Shown here one piece after another: positions 35,750 to 45,911 of a stretch of 64,000 nt of DNA. Below the pieces are notes generated by a model, which searched no databases, had not been told where the DNA came from, and worked only from the letters and a program-made list of their open reading frames with translations. Within the stretch, counting starts at the first letter, position 1. Each line of letters opens with the position of its first letter. Position numbers and translations under genes: made by a program. This DNA is from Amycolatopsis dendrobii (GTDB lineage Bacteria > Actinomycetota > Actinomycetes > Mycobacteriales > Pseudonocardiaceae), in the NCBI RefSeq assembly GCF_014145675.1, contig NZ_JACGZW010000001.1:806001-870000 (forward strand). The letters run 5' to 3'.

Positions 35750-37744
35750 GTGCCAGCACCTATGTCATGGCTCAAACGGCTGGTGCTCGGGCGGCCGTTC
35801 CGGAGCGACACCCTCGGCGAAACGCTGTTGCCCAAGTGGCTCGCCCTGCCCATTTTCGCCAGCGACCCGCTGTCCTCGGTCGCCTACGCCACCCAGGAGA
35901 TCCTGCTGATCCTCTCGATCGGCGGGCTGACGTATCTGGTGCTCGCCCCGTGGGTCGGACTCGCGGTCGCGGTCCTGCTCAGCGTGGTGGTCGTGTCCTA
36001 CCGGCAGGTGGTGAAGGCCTATCCCAGCGGGGGCGGCTCGTACGAGGTCGCCTCGCGCAACCTCGGCAGCCACGCCGGGCTTGTCGTCGCCGGCGCGCTG
36101 ATGGTCGACTACATCATGACCGTGGCGGTGTCGGTCGCCTCCGGCGTCGACAACATCATCTCCGCCGTGCCCGGCCTCAACGGCTACCGGATCGCACTCG
36201 ACATCGGCTTCATCGTCGTCCTGACCGCGATGAACCTGCGCGGCCTCCGCGAATCCGGGCGCGCGTTCGCCGCGCCGACCTACCTCTTCGTGGTCGCGGT
36301 GCTGCTGATGATCGCCGTCGGCTTCTCCCGCACGCTCGCCGGGCACGCACCGGTCGCCGAGAGCGCGGGCTACGCGATCCGTCCCGAACAAGTGGGATTG
36401 ACCGGATTCGCCCTGATTTTCCTGCTGCTGCGGTCGTTCTCGTCCGGCTGCACCGCGCTCACCGGCGTCGAAGCCATCTCCAACGGCGTGCCCGCGTTCC
36501 GCAAGCCGAAAGCCGTCAACGCGGCCCGCACGATGACCGCGATGGGCGTCATCGCGGTCGTCATGTTCGGCGGCATCACCGCGCTCGCGCTGATCGCGAA
36601 GGTGCACATCGCCGAGAACGCCTGCGATCTGGCCGGGTTCGCCGGCCAGTGCGCGACCGACCCGCAGCGCACGGTGATCAGCCAGATCGGCGCCGCGGTC
36701 TTCGGCGGCGACCACGCCGTCCTGTTCTATTTCCTCCAGGCCACGACCGCGCTGATCCTGATCCTCGCCGCGAACACCGCGTTCAACGGCTTCCCGCTGC
36801 TGGCCTCGATCCTCGCCAAGGACCGCTATCTCCCCCGCCAACTGCACACGCGCGGCGACCGGCTGGCGTTCTCCAACGGCATCATCGCGCTCGCGCTCAT
36901 CGCCGCCGTCCTGATCTACGCGTTCGACGGCTCGACCACCCGGCTCATCCAGCTCTACATCCTCGGCGTGTTCACCTCGTTCACGCTGTGCCAGGCGGGC
37001 ATGGTGCGGCACTGGAACCGCGAACTGGCCGCGGGCACCGGAAGCCGGCACGCGATCCAGCGCTCCCGCGCCATCAACGCCCTCGGCGCGACCCTCACCG
37101 CGATCGTCCTCGCGGTCGTGCTGGTCACCAAGTTCACCCACGGGGCCTACCTCGTCGTCATCGCCATCCCCGCGCTGTACGTGATGATGCGCGCCGTTCA
37201 CCGGCACTACACCCACGTCCGCGAAGAACTGCTTCCCGACGAGGAAAGCGAACTGCTGCCCAGTCGCGTCCACGCCATCGTGCTCGTGTCCACTTTGCAC
37301 AAACCGAGCCAGCGTGCGATCGCCTTCGCCCGCGCCACCCGGCCCGACACGCTCACCGCGATCACCGTGAACGTCGACGACGCCGAAACCCGCGAGCTGC
37401 AACGGCAATGGGAACGCCGCGGCATCAAAATCCCGTTGAAGGTCGTGGAATCGCCCTACCGCGAAATCACCCGCCCGGTCGTCGCCTACGTGAAGAACTT
37501 CGCCCGGTCCAGCCCACGCGACGTCGTGTGCATCTACATCCCGGAGTACGTCGTCGGCCGCTGGTGGGAGAACATCCTGCACAACCAGAGCTCCCTGCGG
37601 CTCAAGGGACGACTGCTGTTCGAACCCGGCGTCATGGTCACCAGCGTCCCGTGGCAGCTGCGGTCGAGCAGACGCCGCGATCTCCAGCGCGTCCGTCCGT
37701 TGCCGGGCGATCTCCGCAGGGGGGTCACCGCTCGGCGCAGCTGA
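35750..37744 (+). CDS. APC superfamily permease, KimA-like (potassium importer / amino acid permease)
   Basis: 664 residues: an N-terminal APC-fold membrane domain of about 470 residues with 12 helices, then a soluble tail. The start LPKWLALPIFASDPLSSVAYATQEILL and the core SYRQVVKAYPSGGGSYEVASRNLG match the KimA/YdaO branch, whose Bacillus member is a K+/H+ symporter. The tail (IVLVSTLHKPSQRAIAFARATRPDTLTAITVNVDD...) resembles the nucleotide-binding universal-stress-like domain seen in that branch. The GTG at 35750 or ATG at 35762 could be the start. Location beside CPA1, CLC and ArsB/NhaD genes fits ion homeostasis. Confidence 0.85.
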   Translation: MPAPMSWLKRLVLGRPFRSDTLGETLLPKWLALPIFASDPLSSVAYATQEILLILSIGGLTYLVLAPWVGLAVAVLLSVVVVSYRQVVKAYPSGGGSYEVASRNLGSHAGLVVAGALMVDYIMTVAVSVASGVDNIISAVPGLNGYRIALDIGFIVVLTAMNLRGLRESGRAFAAPTYLFVVAVLLMIAVGFSRTLAGHAPVAESAGYAIRPEQVGLTGFALIFLLLRSFSSGCTALTGVEAISNGVPAFRKPKAVNAARTMTAMGVIAVVMFGGITALALIAKVHIAENACDLAGFAGQCATDPQRTVISQIGAAVFGGDHAVLFYFLQATTALILILAANTAFNGFPLLASILAKDRYLPRQLHTRGDRLAFSNGIIALALIAAVLIYAFDGSTTRLIQLYILGVFTSFTLCQAGMVRHWNRELAAGTGSRHAIQRSRAINALGATLTAIVLAVVLVTKFTHGAYLVVIAIPALYVMMRAVHRHYTHVREELLPDEESELLPSRVHAIVLVSTLHKPSQRAIAFARATRPDTLTAITVNVDDAETRELQRQWERRGIKIPLKVVESPYREITRPVVAYVKNFARSSPRDVVCIYIPEYVVGRWWENILHNQSSLRLKGRLLFEPGVMVTSVPWQLRSSRRRDLQRVRPLPGDLRRGVTARRS

Positions 37745-38071
37745 TGGCGTCGGTGCCCTCAGGTCCGAGCAGGAGAGCTGGGTCGTCGACAGGTGCGCCG
37801 TCGAGCAGATCGGGACGCATCTCCGCCGCCGTGGCCGATCAGCTGATGCCGGACACCCGCGCGCGGCATCGTATGCCGAGCTATATCAGGAAATCTTGCA
37901 TACCGCGCATCGTCGGCGCTCTCGCCCCGACCCGCGCGGCAGGCGTCCTCGAGAGCTAAGATGGCTCGATCACGACGAGGCGAGTCACCGCAGGAAACCG
38001 GCGTTCGCGGCCAGGGACTCCGCGATCGAGAGCCGGACCCCCTGAGTTCCGCGCACGACCGGAAGGCAGCC
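37745..38071. other. 327-bp intergenic region after the KimA-like gene
   Basis: It holds a 6-bp inverted repeat CGGCAT-CGT-ATGCCG at 37864-37878 in a locally AT-richer patch (about 37870-37910). This could be part of a promoter or operator for the terpene synthase remnant. No gene was seen. Confidence 0.4.
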
Positions 38072-38973
38072 ATGGACGACGCCACCGAATTCGCCGCGAT
38101 CGAGGTTCCCGGTTTTCAGTTCCCCTGGCCTGGCGCCTGCCATCCCGAGGCCGCCGCGGTGGAACAGACCATGATCGGCTGGGGACAAGACAACGGGCTC
38201 ATTCCGACCGCCGATTACCGCGATCGGGTGGCCCGTACCCGTTACAGTTACCTCGCCGCCCGGTGCTATCCCCGCGCCGATACGGCGTTGCTGCAGATCA
38301 TCGCCGATTATTTTCTGTGGTTTTTCCTCGCCGACGACCTCTTCGTGGACCGCGTCGACACCGACACGCCTGACACCTTGGCCAACCTCACCGCGATGAT
38401 CGACGTTCTCGATCACGACCGGACCCGGGCGTGCCCGGTCTACGGCGAAACGGCGTGGCTGGACGTGTGCCGCCGGCTGCGTGCCCGGCTGTCGCCTGAG
38501 CACTTCGACCGGTTCGCCACCGGCATGCGGCTCTGGGCGTCCACCGCCGGACTGCAGGCTGCGCACCCGTGACCGCCGACGAATACCACCATCCGGCTGT
38601 CCACCAATTGCGCATGCACGCCAACAACGTGGTGTGCTGGGCCAACGACATCCAGAGCCTGCCGGTCGAGGCGCGGCAGCCCGGGCAGTTCCGCAATATG
38701 GTCACCCTCTACGCCTCCCAAGGCCGCACCCTGACCGAGGCTGTCGAAGCGACCGCCGGACGAGTGCGCGCGGAGATCGTCGCGTTCAGCAGTCTGGCGC
38801 GAGCGACCCGCGACTGGGCCAGCCCGGCATTGGCCGGGTACATCGAGGGAATGCAGGATTGGATGCGCGGCTATCAGGATTGGTACGACCACGACACACA
38901 GCGCTACGCCACCGCGCACGCCGAGCACGATGCCGACGACCGCACCGTCGTCCCTTCAGACTGGAAACCCTGA
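38072..38973 (+). pseudogene. Class I terpene synthase, broken by an internal deletion and frame change
   Basis: The first part (38072-38572, 166 aa) has the terpene cyclase start VPGFQFPWPGACHPEAAAVEQ and the aspartate-rich motif FLADDLFVD. It then stops. The second part (from 38569, other frame, to 38973) resumes with HHPAVHQLRMHANNVVCWANDIQSLPVE, which holds the NSE magnesium motif N-D-I-x-S-x-x-x-E. Between them the usual 30-40 residues (the ..YL.LRR.T.G... helix region) are missing, and the frames differ. So this is not a simple sequencing frameshift; a deletion of roughly 100 bp, not a multiple of three, fits best. The product cannot be a full cyclase. GGAAGG precedes the ATG. Confidence 0.8.
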
Positions 38974-39321
38974 GCAGGATCCGCCGGAACTCGTCCGTCC
39001 CGGCCCGCGCACCGCACCCGCTGGCCCTCAGCCGGTCGGCGCCGCCCGCGTTAGTCCTTCATCGAACGTCCTGTCCGCCGCGGAATGCCTGCTCTCAGCA
39101 AAGCAGGACGCACCGTCCACCCTTGACCGAACCGGACTCCGGCGAGGTTCGCCGACCCTGTGGGCACCCGGGCCGGGTACCCGGTTTCCCGTGTTCGAGC
39201 CCATTTTCGGGTGCCGTCATCGGAGTACGATGCTTGAGACTCGCGGCCGTGCCGCACAGATCGCGGCCTCGGGTCTCTCCGCTGACGGCTGGACGTGCTC
39301 ACCCAAGGGAGCGTGTGCTCG
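38974..39321. other. 348-bp intergenic region before the multicopper oxidase
   Basis: Nothing supported here. It contains short GC-rich self-complementary runs near 39165-39185 (GCACCCGGGCCGGGTACCCGG) but no convincing gene or RNA. Confidence 0.4.
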
Positions 39322-40797
39322 ATGCCGATCAATCGCCGTGACCTGTTGAAGATCACCGTGGGGGCCGCGGCCACCGCCAGCGCAGGCGACACTGTCGCGG
39401 GCTGCGACACGTCGCCCTCCGCGCCCCTGCCGGAAGGAAAAGCCGACTATACGCTGCGGATCGGCAGCGGACTGGTCGAACTCGCTCCGGACGCGATCTT
39501 CTCCACCACGACCTACAACGGGCAGTTCCCGGGTCCGTTGCTGCGGTTCGCCGAGGGCCGCCCCGCGGTGGTGGACGTTCACAACGACACCGACGTCCCG
39601 GAGCAGGTGCACTGGCACGGCCAGCAGGTGCCCGCGGACGTCGACGGATCCGCGGAGGAGGGCACTCCGTTCGTTCCCGCGCACGGCATGCGACGTGTCT
39701 CGTTCACGCCCGGACCGGCGGGATTCCGTTTCTACCACAGCCATCTGATCGCCGGGAGCGATCTGGCGAAGGGCCAGTACGGTGGGCTCGTCGGACCGGT
39801 CTACATCGAGCCGAAGCTCAATCCCGGCGCCTACGACCAGGAAGTTTTCCTGGTATTGAAGGAATTCGCGCCCACGTTCAGCCGCGCCGGGGACATGGCC
39901 GCCGATTTCCTGGCCGGTGCGCCCGATCCGGAACTCAAGGAGCGGGGCGAGAAAGCGATGGCCGATTCGCTCGGCCGAGGGATGCCGCGCGGCTACGAGG
40001 TCGGCTACGGCGCGTTCAGCGTCAACGGCCGCAAGCTCGGCCAAGGCGAACCGATCAAGGTCCGGGCCGGGCAGCGGATGCTGCTGCACGTGCTCAACGG
40101 CAGCGCCACCGAGATCCGCAGCCTCGCCTTGCCCGGCCATGTCTTCCGCGTCGTCGCGCTGGACGGCAATCCGGTGCCCGCCCCGGCGCGGGTTCCGGTG
40201 CTGTGGATCGGCACGGCGGAACGCGTCTCCGCGGTGGTGGAGATGAACCGTCCCGGAGTGTGGGTCCTCGGCGACCTGGCCGACAGCGACCGCGGCGCCG
40301 GGATGGGCATCGCCGTCGAATACGCCGGCCGCGCCGGTCCCCCGCAGTGGACCGCACCCGGCCCGTTCACCTGGGACTACCGGACTTTCGCCCGCGCCGG
40401 AGCCGCCGCCGCGGCCCCGGACCAGACGATCGACCTGCTGGTGGAGAAGCGCAACGCCGCCGTCGGCGGCTTCAACGCCTGGACCCTCAACGGCCAGTCC
40501 TACTCAACGGCCCTCAACCAGCCGGTGATCCCGGTCCAGCGCGGCAAGCGGTACCGGCTGCGGCTGCGCAATGCCACCGACGACGTGCACCCCGTGCACC
40601 TGCACCGGCACACCGTCGAGGTCGCCGCCGTCGCCGGCACTCCCACCGCGGGGCTGTTCAAGGACGTCGTCATGCTCGGCGGCTACCAGAAACTCGACCT
40701 CGACTTCGTCGCCGACCAACCGGGCCTCTCGCTGCTGCACTGCCACCAGCAACTGCACATGGACTACGGCTTCATGACCCTGTTCAACTGCACCTGA
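39322..40797 (+). CDS. Exported multicopper oxidase (laccase-like, three-domain)
   Basis: 491 residues. The N-terminus INRRDLLKITVGAAATASAGDTVAGC has a twin-arginine pair and a hydrophobic run ending in a possible lipobox cysteine, so it is probably exported folded by Tat. All copper motifs are present: HWHG near residue 94, FYHSH, HPVHLHRHTVEV, and the terminal HCHQQLHMDYGFM that supplies the type 1 and trinuclear ligands. Such enzymes oxidise phenols, metals or bilirubin-like compounds with O2. AGGGAG precedes the ATG at 39322 by about 10 nt; a GTG 9 nt earlier is an alternative. It stands alone. Phenol oxidation could complement the guaiacol pathway, but that is speculative. Confidence 0.88.
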   Translation: MPINRRDLLKITVGAAATASAGDTVAGCDTSPSAPLPEGKADYTLRIGSGLVELAPDAIFSTTTYNGQFPGPLLRFAEGRPAVVDVHNDTDVPEQVHWHGQQVPADVDGSAEEGTPFVPAHGMRRVSFTPGPAGFRFYHSHLIAGSDLAKGQYGGLVGPVYIEPKLNPGAYDQEVFLVLKEFAPTFSRAGDMAADFLAGAPDPELKERGEKAMADSLGRGMPRGYEVGYGAFSVNGRKLGQGEPIKVRAGQRMLLHVLNGSATEIRSLALPGHVFRVVALDGNPVPAPARVPVLWIGTAERVSAVVEMNRPGVWVLGDLADSDRGAGMGIAVEYAGRAGPPQWTAPGPFTWDYRTFARAGAAAAAPDQTIDLLVEKRNAAVGGFNAWTLNGQSYSTALNQPVIPVQRGKRYRLRLRNATDDVHPVHLHRHTVEVAAVAGTPTAGLFKDVVMLGGYQKLDLDFVADQPGLSLLHCHQQLHMDYGFMTLFNCT

Positions 40798-40862
40798 TCC
40801 CGGCGCCGCGCCGCCCGGACACGCTCCACGTCGGGCAGCCAGTGGCGCGGAAAGCCGCGGCC

Positions 40863-41957
40863 CTACTCGTGCGCCGCTTGGTGCACGGCATGTCGCTGCC
40901 GGAAGAGGGCGATCAGCGGCACGGTGAAAAGCAGCGGACCGAGAATCGCCAGCGGGCGCTCAGCCCACCAGATCCAGTCCGGCGCCCGGTCGTCGGCCAG
41001 GTGCCGGTCGAAGCCGAAGTACACGACTGCGCGGGCCAGGGCCATTCCCGTGGTGTGAAAGAGAAACAGCGGCAGCGCGTATCGGGTGAAGACTGCGGTC
41101 GCGCGCTGCCGGCGTGGCTTGGCCAAAGCACGCTCGACGGCCGGGCGCAGCATCTCGCACAGCCCGATCTGGAAGGCCAGCAGCGCGACGATGACGAACG
41201 TCGGCGGCGACATGTTCGACATCCGCTCCCCCGGAACTCCGACCATCGAACCGGGATACAAGCCCGACAGCACCAGTCCGGCGAGAGCGAACAAGCCCGC
41301 CCACAGCAGCGTTCCGGCGACGTGTCGCGAGGCCGCGACGATGCGCCGATGGAAGAAACCCGCCTGGTAGGCCAAGCCCCACACCGCGGCGACGTTGACC
41401 CAGCTCACCGCGTCCCAGCCGAAGCGCAGCCGCAGGACGTCGATCAGCAGGGCGGCCCCGGCGAGCCACACCAGGACCAGGATGTCGAAGCGCTCGTGCA
41501 GCCACGCCATGAGCGGCAGCAGCAGAAGCAGGCCGACGTAAACCGCGAGGAACCACAGGGGGCTCAGAATCAGCATTACCGCGCCGCCGATCCACCGTAC
41601 GCCGAACGCCTCGGCCAGCACGATCCCGGCTGTGGTCCAGAAAAGGACCAGCATCCCGGCCGGCGCGACCAGTTCCTTTACATGGAGCCAGACGTACGAG
41701 CGCCGTGACTGGCCCCTGGCCCGGGCACGCTCCCACGACGCGAGGTGCACCGACCCGCCGACGTAGAAGAACACCGGCAGGACCTGCAGGAACCAGGTGA
41801 GCACCCACAGGCCCCGGAAGTACGCGAGCGGATTCGTGGGCTGCGGCCCGGTCGGCGTCCAGTGCAGGATCGTGAACGCCCAGTGCCACAGCACGACCAC
41901 GACCAGGCTGACCGCACGCAGAAAGTCCAGATACGGTTCGCGTTCCATGGTCGTCAT
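40863..41957 (-). CDS. Acyltransferase 3 family membrane protein
   Basis: 364 residues with about 10-11 membrane helices. The family start REPYLDFLRAVSLVVVVLWHWAFTILHW carries the conserved Arg and His of acyltransferase-3 (OafA-type) proteins, which transfer acyl groups to sugars or lipids at the membrane. Three nearby ATGs are possible (41961-41963, 41955-41957, 41946-41948); the middle one has AAAGGG at 9 nt. The divergent CPBP gene starts only about 30 bp away, so promoters overlap. Confidence 0.8.
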   Translation of the reverse strand: MTTMEREPYLDFLRAVSLVVVVLWHWAFTILHWTPTGPQPTNPLAYFRGLWVLTWFLQVLPVFFYVGGSVHLASWERARARGQSRRSYVWLHVKELVAPAGMLVLFWTTAGIVLAEAFGVRWIGGAVMLILSPLWFLAVYVGLLLLLPLMAWLHERFDILVLVWLAGAALLIDVLRLRFGWDAVSWVNVAAVWGLAYQAGFFHRRIVAASRHVAGTLLWAGLFALAGLVLSGLYPGSMVGVPGERMSNMSPPTFVIVALLAFQIGLCEMLRPAVERALAKPRRQRATAVFTRYALPLFLFHTTGMALARAVVYFGFDRHLADDRAPDWIWWAERPLAILGPLLFTVPLIALFRQRHAVHQAAHE

Positions 41958-41988
41958 CGCCATTGTCCCTTTCGGCAGGCACACTGGA

Positions 41989-42732
41989 ATGACGATGTCT
42001 GTCTCCGCCGTTGTCCCGAAACTGCCGGAAGTCACCGATCTCCGGCGTCGTGCTCTCACTGTGGTTCCCGCCGTCCTGCTGCTCGCGGCGGCGACTGTGC
42101 TGGCCAACCGGGTGCTGCCCGGCTGGGCCTACCCCGTCTGCGGCGCGGTCACCGCCGCCGTGCTCCTGGTCCTCGCTCGCTTCGCCGGGGTCCGCTGGGC
42201 CGAGATCGGATTCGGCCGCGCGCACGCGCGCCGGATGCTGTGGTTCGGGCTGGGCGGGTTCGCGGCCGTAGCGCTCGGGTTCGGCCTCGCGGCCGCGATT
42301 CCGTCGTTGCGCGTGCTGTTCCACGACGGCCGGATCGGTTCGCCGGGCTTCGGCCAGCTCATGTGGCTCGCGCTGGTGCGGATTCCGCTCGGCACCGTGC
42401 TCGTCGAAGAGGTCGCGTTCCGCGGCGTGCTCCCGGCGCTGCTCGGAGCAGGCGAGCGGTGGCGATGGTGGCCGGTGCTCGGCGCGTCCGCGCTGTTCGG
42501 GCTCTGGCATCTGCTGCCGTCGCTCGCACTCACCCAGAACGCGGCCGTGCACCAGACGGTCGGCGGGCTGCCGCTCGCGATGGTTTCGGTGCTGGCGATG
42601 GCCGCTGCCGCCGGAGCGGGCGTGTTCCTGTGCTGGTGGCGCTACACCGGGCGAGGGCTGCTCGCCCCGATGCTGGTGCACCTGGCCACCAACTCCGGCG
42701 GGCTGGTGCTGGCCTGGGCGCTCGTCAGCTGA
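41989..42732 (+). CDS. CPBP family intramembrane metalloprotease
   Basis: 247 residues, about 7 membrane helices. The Abi/CPBP (Rce1-like) motifs are in order: VLVEEVAFRGVLPALL (EExxxR), FGLWHLLPS (FxxxH) and MLVHLATNSGGL (HxxxN/D). Such proteins cleave membrane-bound substrates or act in bacteriocin self-immunity. ATG at 41989 or 41995. Its last 8 bp overlap the convergent carbamate kinase gene. Function here unknown. Confidence 0.85.
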   Translation: MTMSVSAVVPKLPEVTDLRRRALTVVPAVLLLAAATVLANRVLPGWAYPVCGAVTAAVLLVLARFAGVRWAEIGFGRAHARRMLWFGLGGFAAVALGFGLAAAIPSLRVLFHDGRIGSPGFGQLMWLALVRIPLGTVLVEEVAFRGVLPALLGAGERWRWWPVLGASALFGLWHLLPSLALTQNAAVHQTVGGLPLAMVSVLAMAAAAGAGVFLCWWRYTGRGLLAPMLVHLATNSGGLVLAWALVS

Positions 42733-43642
42733 AGCCAGGGCCGCACGCGCGGACGATCGTTCCCGCTGTGCCCGCCACCAGTCCGGCCGCCGCGGTCAGC
42801 CTGCCGATCGCGGCGAACTTCCCGCCGTTCTCCACGAACCGGCAGGCGGCCTCGACCTTCGGCCCCATCGAACCGGCGGGGAAATCCCGGGACCGCAGTT
42901 CGCGGCTGCCGACGTCCCGGATCGGCCGTGCCCGCGGCGTGCCGTAATCGTCCTGCACCGCCTCGACGTCGGTCAGCAGCACCAGAGCGTCGGCCCCGAT
43001 CTCGCGCGCGATCAGCGCGGCGGTCAGATCCTTGTCCACGACCGCTTCGACGCCCCGCAACCCCGGGGAGGCGGCGGCCACCGGGATCCCGCCGCCTCCC
43101 CCGCACACCACGATCGCGCCCGATTCCATCAGGGCTTTCACGAAGGGCAACTCGATCAGCTCGACCGGTTCCGGCGACGGCACCACCCGCCGCCACGCCG
43201 CGCCGTCCGGCCGGACCTCCCACCCCCGTTCCGCGGCGAGCCGCTCGGCGGTCGCGCGGTCGTACACCGGGCCCACGAACTTGGCCGGGACAGCGAAAGC
43301 CGGGTCGTCGGCACGCACCAGCGTGCGGCTCACCAGCCCCGCCGCCGGGCGGCCGGTGGCGTTCTGCAGTGCCTGCGCGAGCCAGTAGCCGATCATCCCC
43401 TGGGTCTGCGCGCCGAGCACATCGAACGGATAAGGCCTGCGCAGCGCCGGATCGCGTTCGCTCTCCAGCGCCAGCAGCCCGACCTGCGGGCCGTTGCCGT
43501 GGGTCAGGACGAGTTCGTGCTCGCGGGCCACCGCGGCGAGCGCTTCGGCGGCGGCGAGGACGTGGTGCTCCTGAATGTCGGACTCGGCCGGTTCCCCGCG
43601 TTCCAGCAGGGCGTTGCCGCCGAGCGCGGCGACGATCCTCAT
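42725..43642 (-). CDS. arcC: Carbamate kinase
   Basis: 305 residues, amino acid kinase fold. It makes ATP from carbamoyl phosphate and ADP, the energy-yielding step of the arginine deiminase pathway. Motifs are [15 protein letters not shown] at the start, [22 protein letters not shown] and [30 protein letters not shown] at 43640-43642 overlaps the stop of the ornithine carbamoyltransferase gene (ATGA). Last gene of the arcD-arcA-arcB-arcC unit. Confidence 0.94.
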   Translation of the reverse strand: MRIVAALGGNALLERGEPAESDIQEHHVLAAAEALAAVAREHELVLTHGNGPQVGLLALESERDPALRRPYPFDVLGAQTQGMIGYWLAQALQNATGRPAAGLVSRTLVRADDPAFAVPAKFVGPVYDRATAERLAAERGWEVRPDGAAWRRVVPSPEPVELIELPFVKALMESGAIVVCGGGGGIPVAAASPGLRGVEAVVDKDLTAALIAREIGADALVLLTDVEAVQDDYGTPRARPIRDVGSRELRSRDFPAGSMGPKVEAACRFVENGGKFAAIGRLTAAAGLVAGTAGTIVRACGPGFS

Positions 43643-44634
43643 GCTCCCACCGTCGCGACCATGACGGCTTTGATGGTGTGCATCCGGTTCTCCGCCTGGT
43701 CGAACACGACCGACGCCGCCGATTCGAAAACCTCGTCGGTGACTTCGAGGGCGTCGAGCCCGTACCGGTCGCCGAGCCGCTTCCCGATTTCGGTGTCCCG
43801 TCCGTGCAGCGCGGGCAGGCAGTGCAAGAACTTCACCGCCGGATTCCCCGTCTCGGCGAGCACCTTGGCGTTGACCTGGTACGGCAGCAGCTGTTCGATC
43901 CGCGGGCCCCAGGCGTCCTCCGGTTCGCCCATCGACAGCCAGACGTCGGTGTACAGGAAGCCGGCTCCGCGCACCGCCTCGGCGACGTCGTCGGACACGA
44001 GCAGTTTCGCGCCCGACTCGCCCGCGAGCCCGGCAGCGATCCGCCGGATCTCTTCCCTCGGCCACAACGGCTCCGGCGCGCAAACACGGACATCGAGACC
44101 CAGCAGCGCACCGGTGACGAGCAGGGAGTTGGCGACGTTGTTGCGCCCGTCGCCGAGGTAGCAGTACGACACGTCGTCGAGCGAGCCCGGCGCGTGGTCG
44201 CGCATGGTGAGGATGTCGGCGAGCATCTGCGTCGGGTGCCAGGTGTCGGTGAGCCCGTTCCACACCGGGACCCCGGCGTACGCGCCGAGGGTTTCGGCCG
44301 CCTCCTGGGACGAGCCGCGGAACTCGATGCCGTCGAACACGCGGCCGAGCACCCGTGCGGTGTCCTTCACGGATTCCTTGTGGCCCAGGTGCGATTCCTC
44401 CGGGCCGAGGTAGGTGATGTGCGCGCCCTCGTCGTGGGCGGCGACCTCGAATCCGGACCGGGTGCGCGTCGAGCTCTTCTCGAAGACCAGCGCGATGTTG
44501 CGCCCGGCGAGCCGCCGCGCCGGCGCGCCTGATCGTTTCTCCTGGCGCAGCCGGGCGGCGAGGTCCACGAGGGAACGGAACTCGGCGGCGGTGAGGTCGG
44601 TTTCCTTGAGCAGGTTGCGGCCCTGCAGATTCAT
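43639..44634 (-). CDS. arcB: Ornithine carbamoyltransferase (catabolic, by context)
   Basis: 331 residues. The carbamoyl phosphate loop [21 protein letters not shown], then [12 protein letters not shown] and [18 protein letters not shown] are the standard signatures. In this operon it should act catabolically, splitting citrulline to carbamoyl phosphate and ornithine. The sequence alone does not separate it from anabolic ArgF; the position between arginine deiminase and carbamate kinase does. ATG at 44632-44634. Confidence 0.92.
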   Translation of the reverse strand: MNLQGRNLLKETDLTAAEFRSLVDLAARLRQEKRSGAPARRLAGRNIALVFEKSSTRTRSGFEVAAHDEGAHITYLGPEESHLGHKESVKDTARVLGRVFDGIEFRGSSQEAAETLGAYAGVPVWNGLTDTWHPTQMLADILTMRDHAPGSLDDVSYCYLGDGRNNVANSLLVTGALLGLDVRVCAPEPLWPREEIRRIAAGLAGESGAKLLVSDDVAEAVRGAGFLYTDVWLSMGEPEDAWGPRIEQLLPYQVNAKVLAETGNPAVKFLHCLPALHGRDTEIGKRLGDRYGLDALEVTDEVFESAASVVFDQAENRMHTIKAVMVATVGA

Positions 44635-44668
44635 CGGAAGCTCCTGTTCGGTCGGGCGGTCCGGGCGT

Positions 44669-45883
44669 TCAGCGGGCCGGGTCGCGTTCTATCGGGCAGC
44701 TCATGCAGCGCGGCCCGCCCCGGCCGCGGCCGAGTTCGCCGCCGGGCACGCTGATCACCTCGACGCCGTGTTTGCGCAGCATGGTGGTCGTGGCGACGTT
44801 GCGGTCGTAGCCGATGACTACGCCCGGCGCGACGGCGAGGTAGTTGTTGCCGTCGTCCCACTGTTCGCGCTCGGCGGCGCGGACGTCCTCGTCGGTGGAG
44901 AGCACAGTGACCCGCTCGACGCCGAGCGCTTGGCCGAGGCTCTCCCACAGACTGTCGTTCCGCTGGATCTCCAGAGCGTCCGGACCGGGAGTCACCGTCC
45001 ACGAGCGCAGCTTCGGGTCGAAGTACGGGCAGAGCACGAACGTGGCCCTGTCGACCATGGTCATCAGCGTGTCCAGGTGCATCGTCGCGTGCGACCGGGG
45101 CAGTTCGACCGCGAGCACGGTGTTCGCCTGGCCGCTGCCGAACAGCTCCCGGGCAAGCAGTTCGACCGCCATCGGCGTCGTCCGCTCCCCCATGCCGACG
45201 AGGACCGCGCCGCCGCCGAGGACGTGGACGTCGCCGCCCTCGACGGTCGCCGGGAAGCAGTCCTCGTCGCCGTCGAAATACGTGCGGAATCCGGCTCCGG
45301 CGAACATCGGGTGGTAGCGGTAGATCGCCCGCGCGTGCAGGGTTTCCCGCTGCCTCGCGGGTTTCGCCATCGGGTTGATCGAGACGCCGCCGTAGATCCA
45401 GCAGGAGGTGTCGCGCGGGAACAGGTGGTTCGGCAGCGGCGGCAGCAGGAAGTCGTCGGCCCGCAGCATGTGCCATTTCAGGCTGCTGGTGCGCAGCGGG
45501 TGCAGGTCGGCCTTCAGGACGCCGCCGATCAGCGACTCGGCGAGGCTCGGGCTGTCGAGGTCGTCGAACAGCTTTCGCAGCGTCGGAGCCAGCGCCGGGC
45601 CGACGGTCCGCGGGGTGCAGACCCGGTCGAGCACGAACGCGCGGCCGTCCGGGTCGTCGAGGGTTTCGGCGAGCAGCCGGTCGAAGTAGTGCACCCGTAC
45701 GCCTTGCTCGCGCAGCGCCTCGGCGAAGACGTCGTGTTCCTCCTTCGCCTTTCTCGCCCACATGACGTCGTCGAAGAGCAGTTCGTGAATGTTTCGCGGG
45801 GTCAGCCGGGCCAGTTCCGGACCCGGGCGGTGCAGGATCACTTGCCGGAGCCTGCCGGTTTCGGACGCGACAGCGAAGTTCAT
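44669..45883 (-). CDS. arcA: Arginine deiminase
   Basis: 404 residues. It hydrolyses arginine to citrulline and ammonia. Guanidino-group hydrolase motifs are [53 protein letters not shown] and the end [17 protein letters not shown], which carries the catalytic cysteine. ATG at 45881-45883 is preceded by GAAAGG. It lies 28 nt after the permease and 34 nt before arcB. Confidence 0.95.
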   Translation of the reverse strand: MNFAVASETGRLRQVILHRPGPELARLTPRNIHELLFDDVMWARKAKEEHDVFAEALREQGVRVHYFDRLLAETLDDPDGRAFVLDRVCTPRTVGPALAPTLRKLFDDLDSPSLAESLIGGVLKADLHPLRTSSLKWHMLRADDFLLPPLPNHLFPRDTSCWIYGGVSINPMAKPARQRETLHARAIYRYHPMFAGAGFRTYFDGDEDCFPATVEGGDVHVLGGGAVLVGMGERTTPMAVELLARELFGSGQANTVLAVELPRSHATMHLDTLMTMVDRATFVLCPYFDPKLRSWTVTPGPDALEIQRNDSLWESLGQALGVERVTVLSTDEDVRAAEREQWDDGNNYLAVAPGVVIGYDRNVATTTMLRKHGVEVISVPGGELGRGRGGPRCMSCPIERDPAR

Positions 45884-45911
45884 GCGGTGCCTTTCGTCGG
45901 GACGGCGGCGG

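Noticed and set aside
38072..38973. Two separate small genes (166 aa and about 135 aa)
   Set aside because: Together they carry the two halves of one terpene synthase with the two metal motifs split between them; a broken single gene is simpler.
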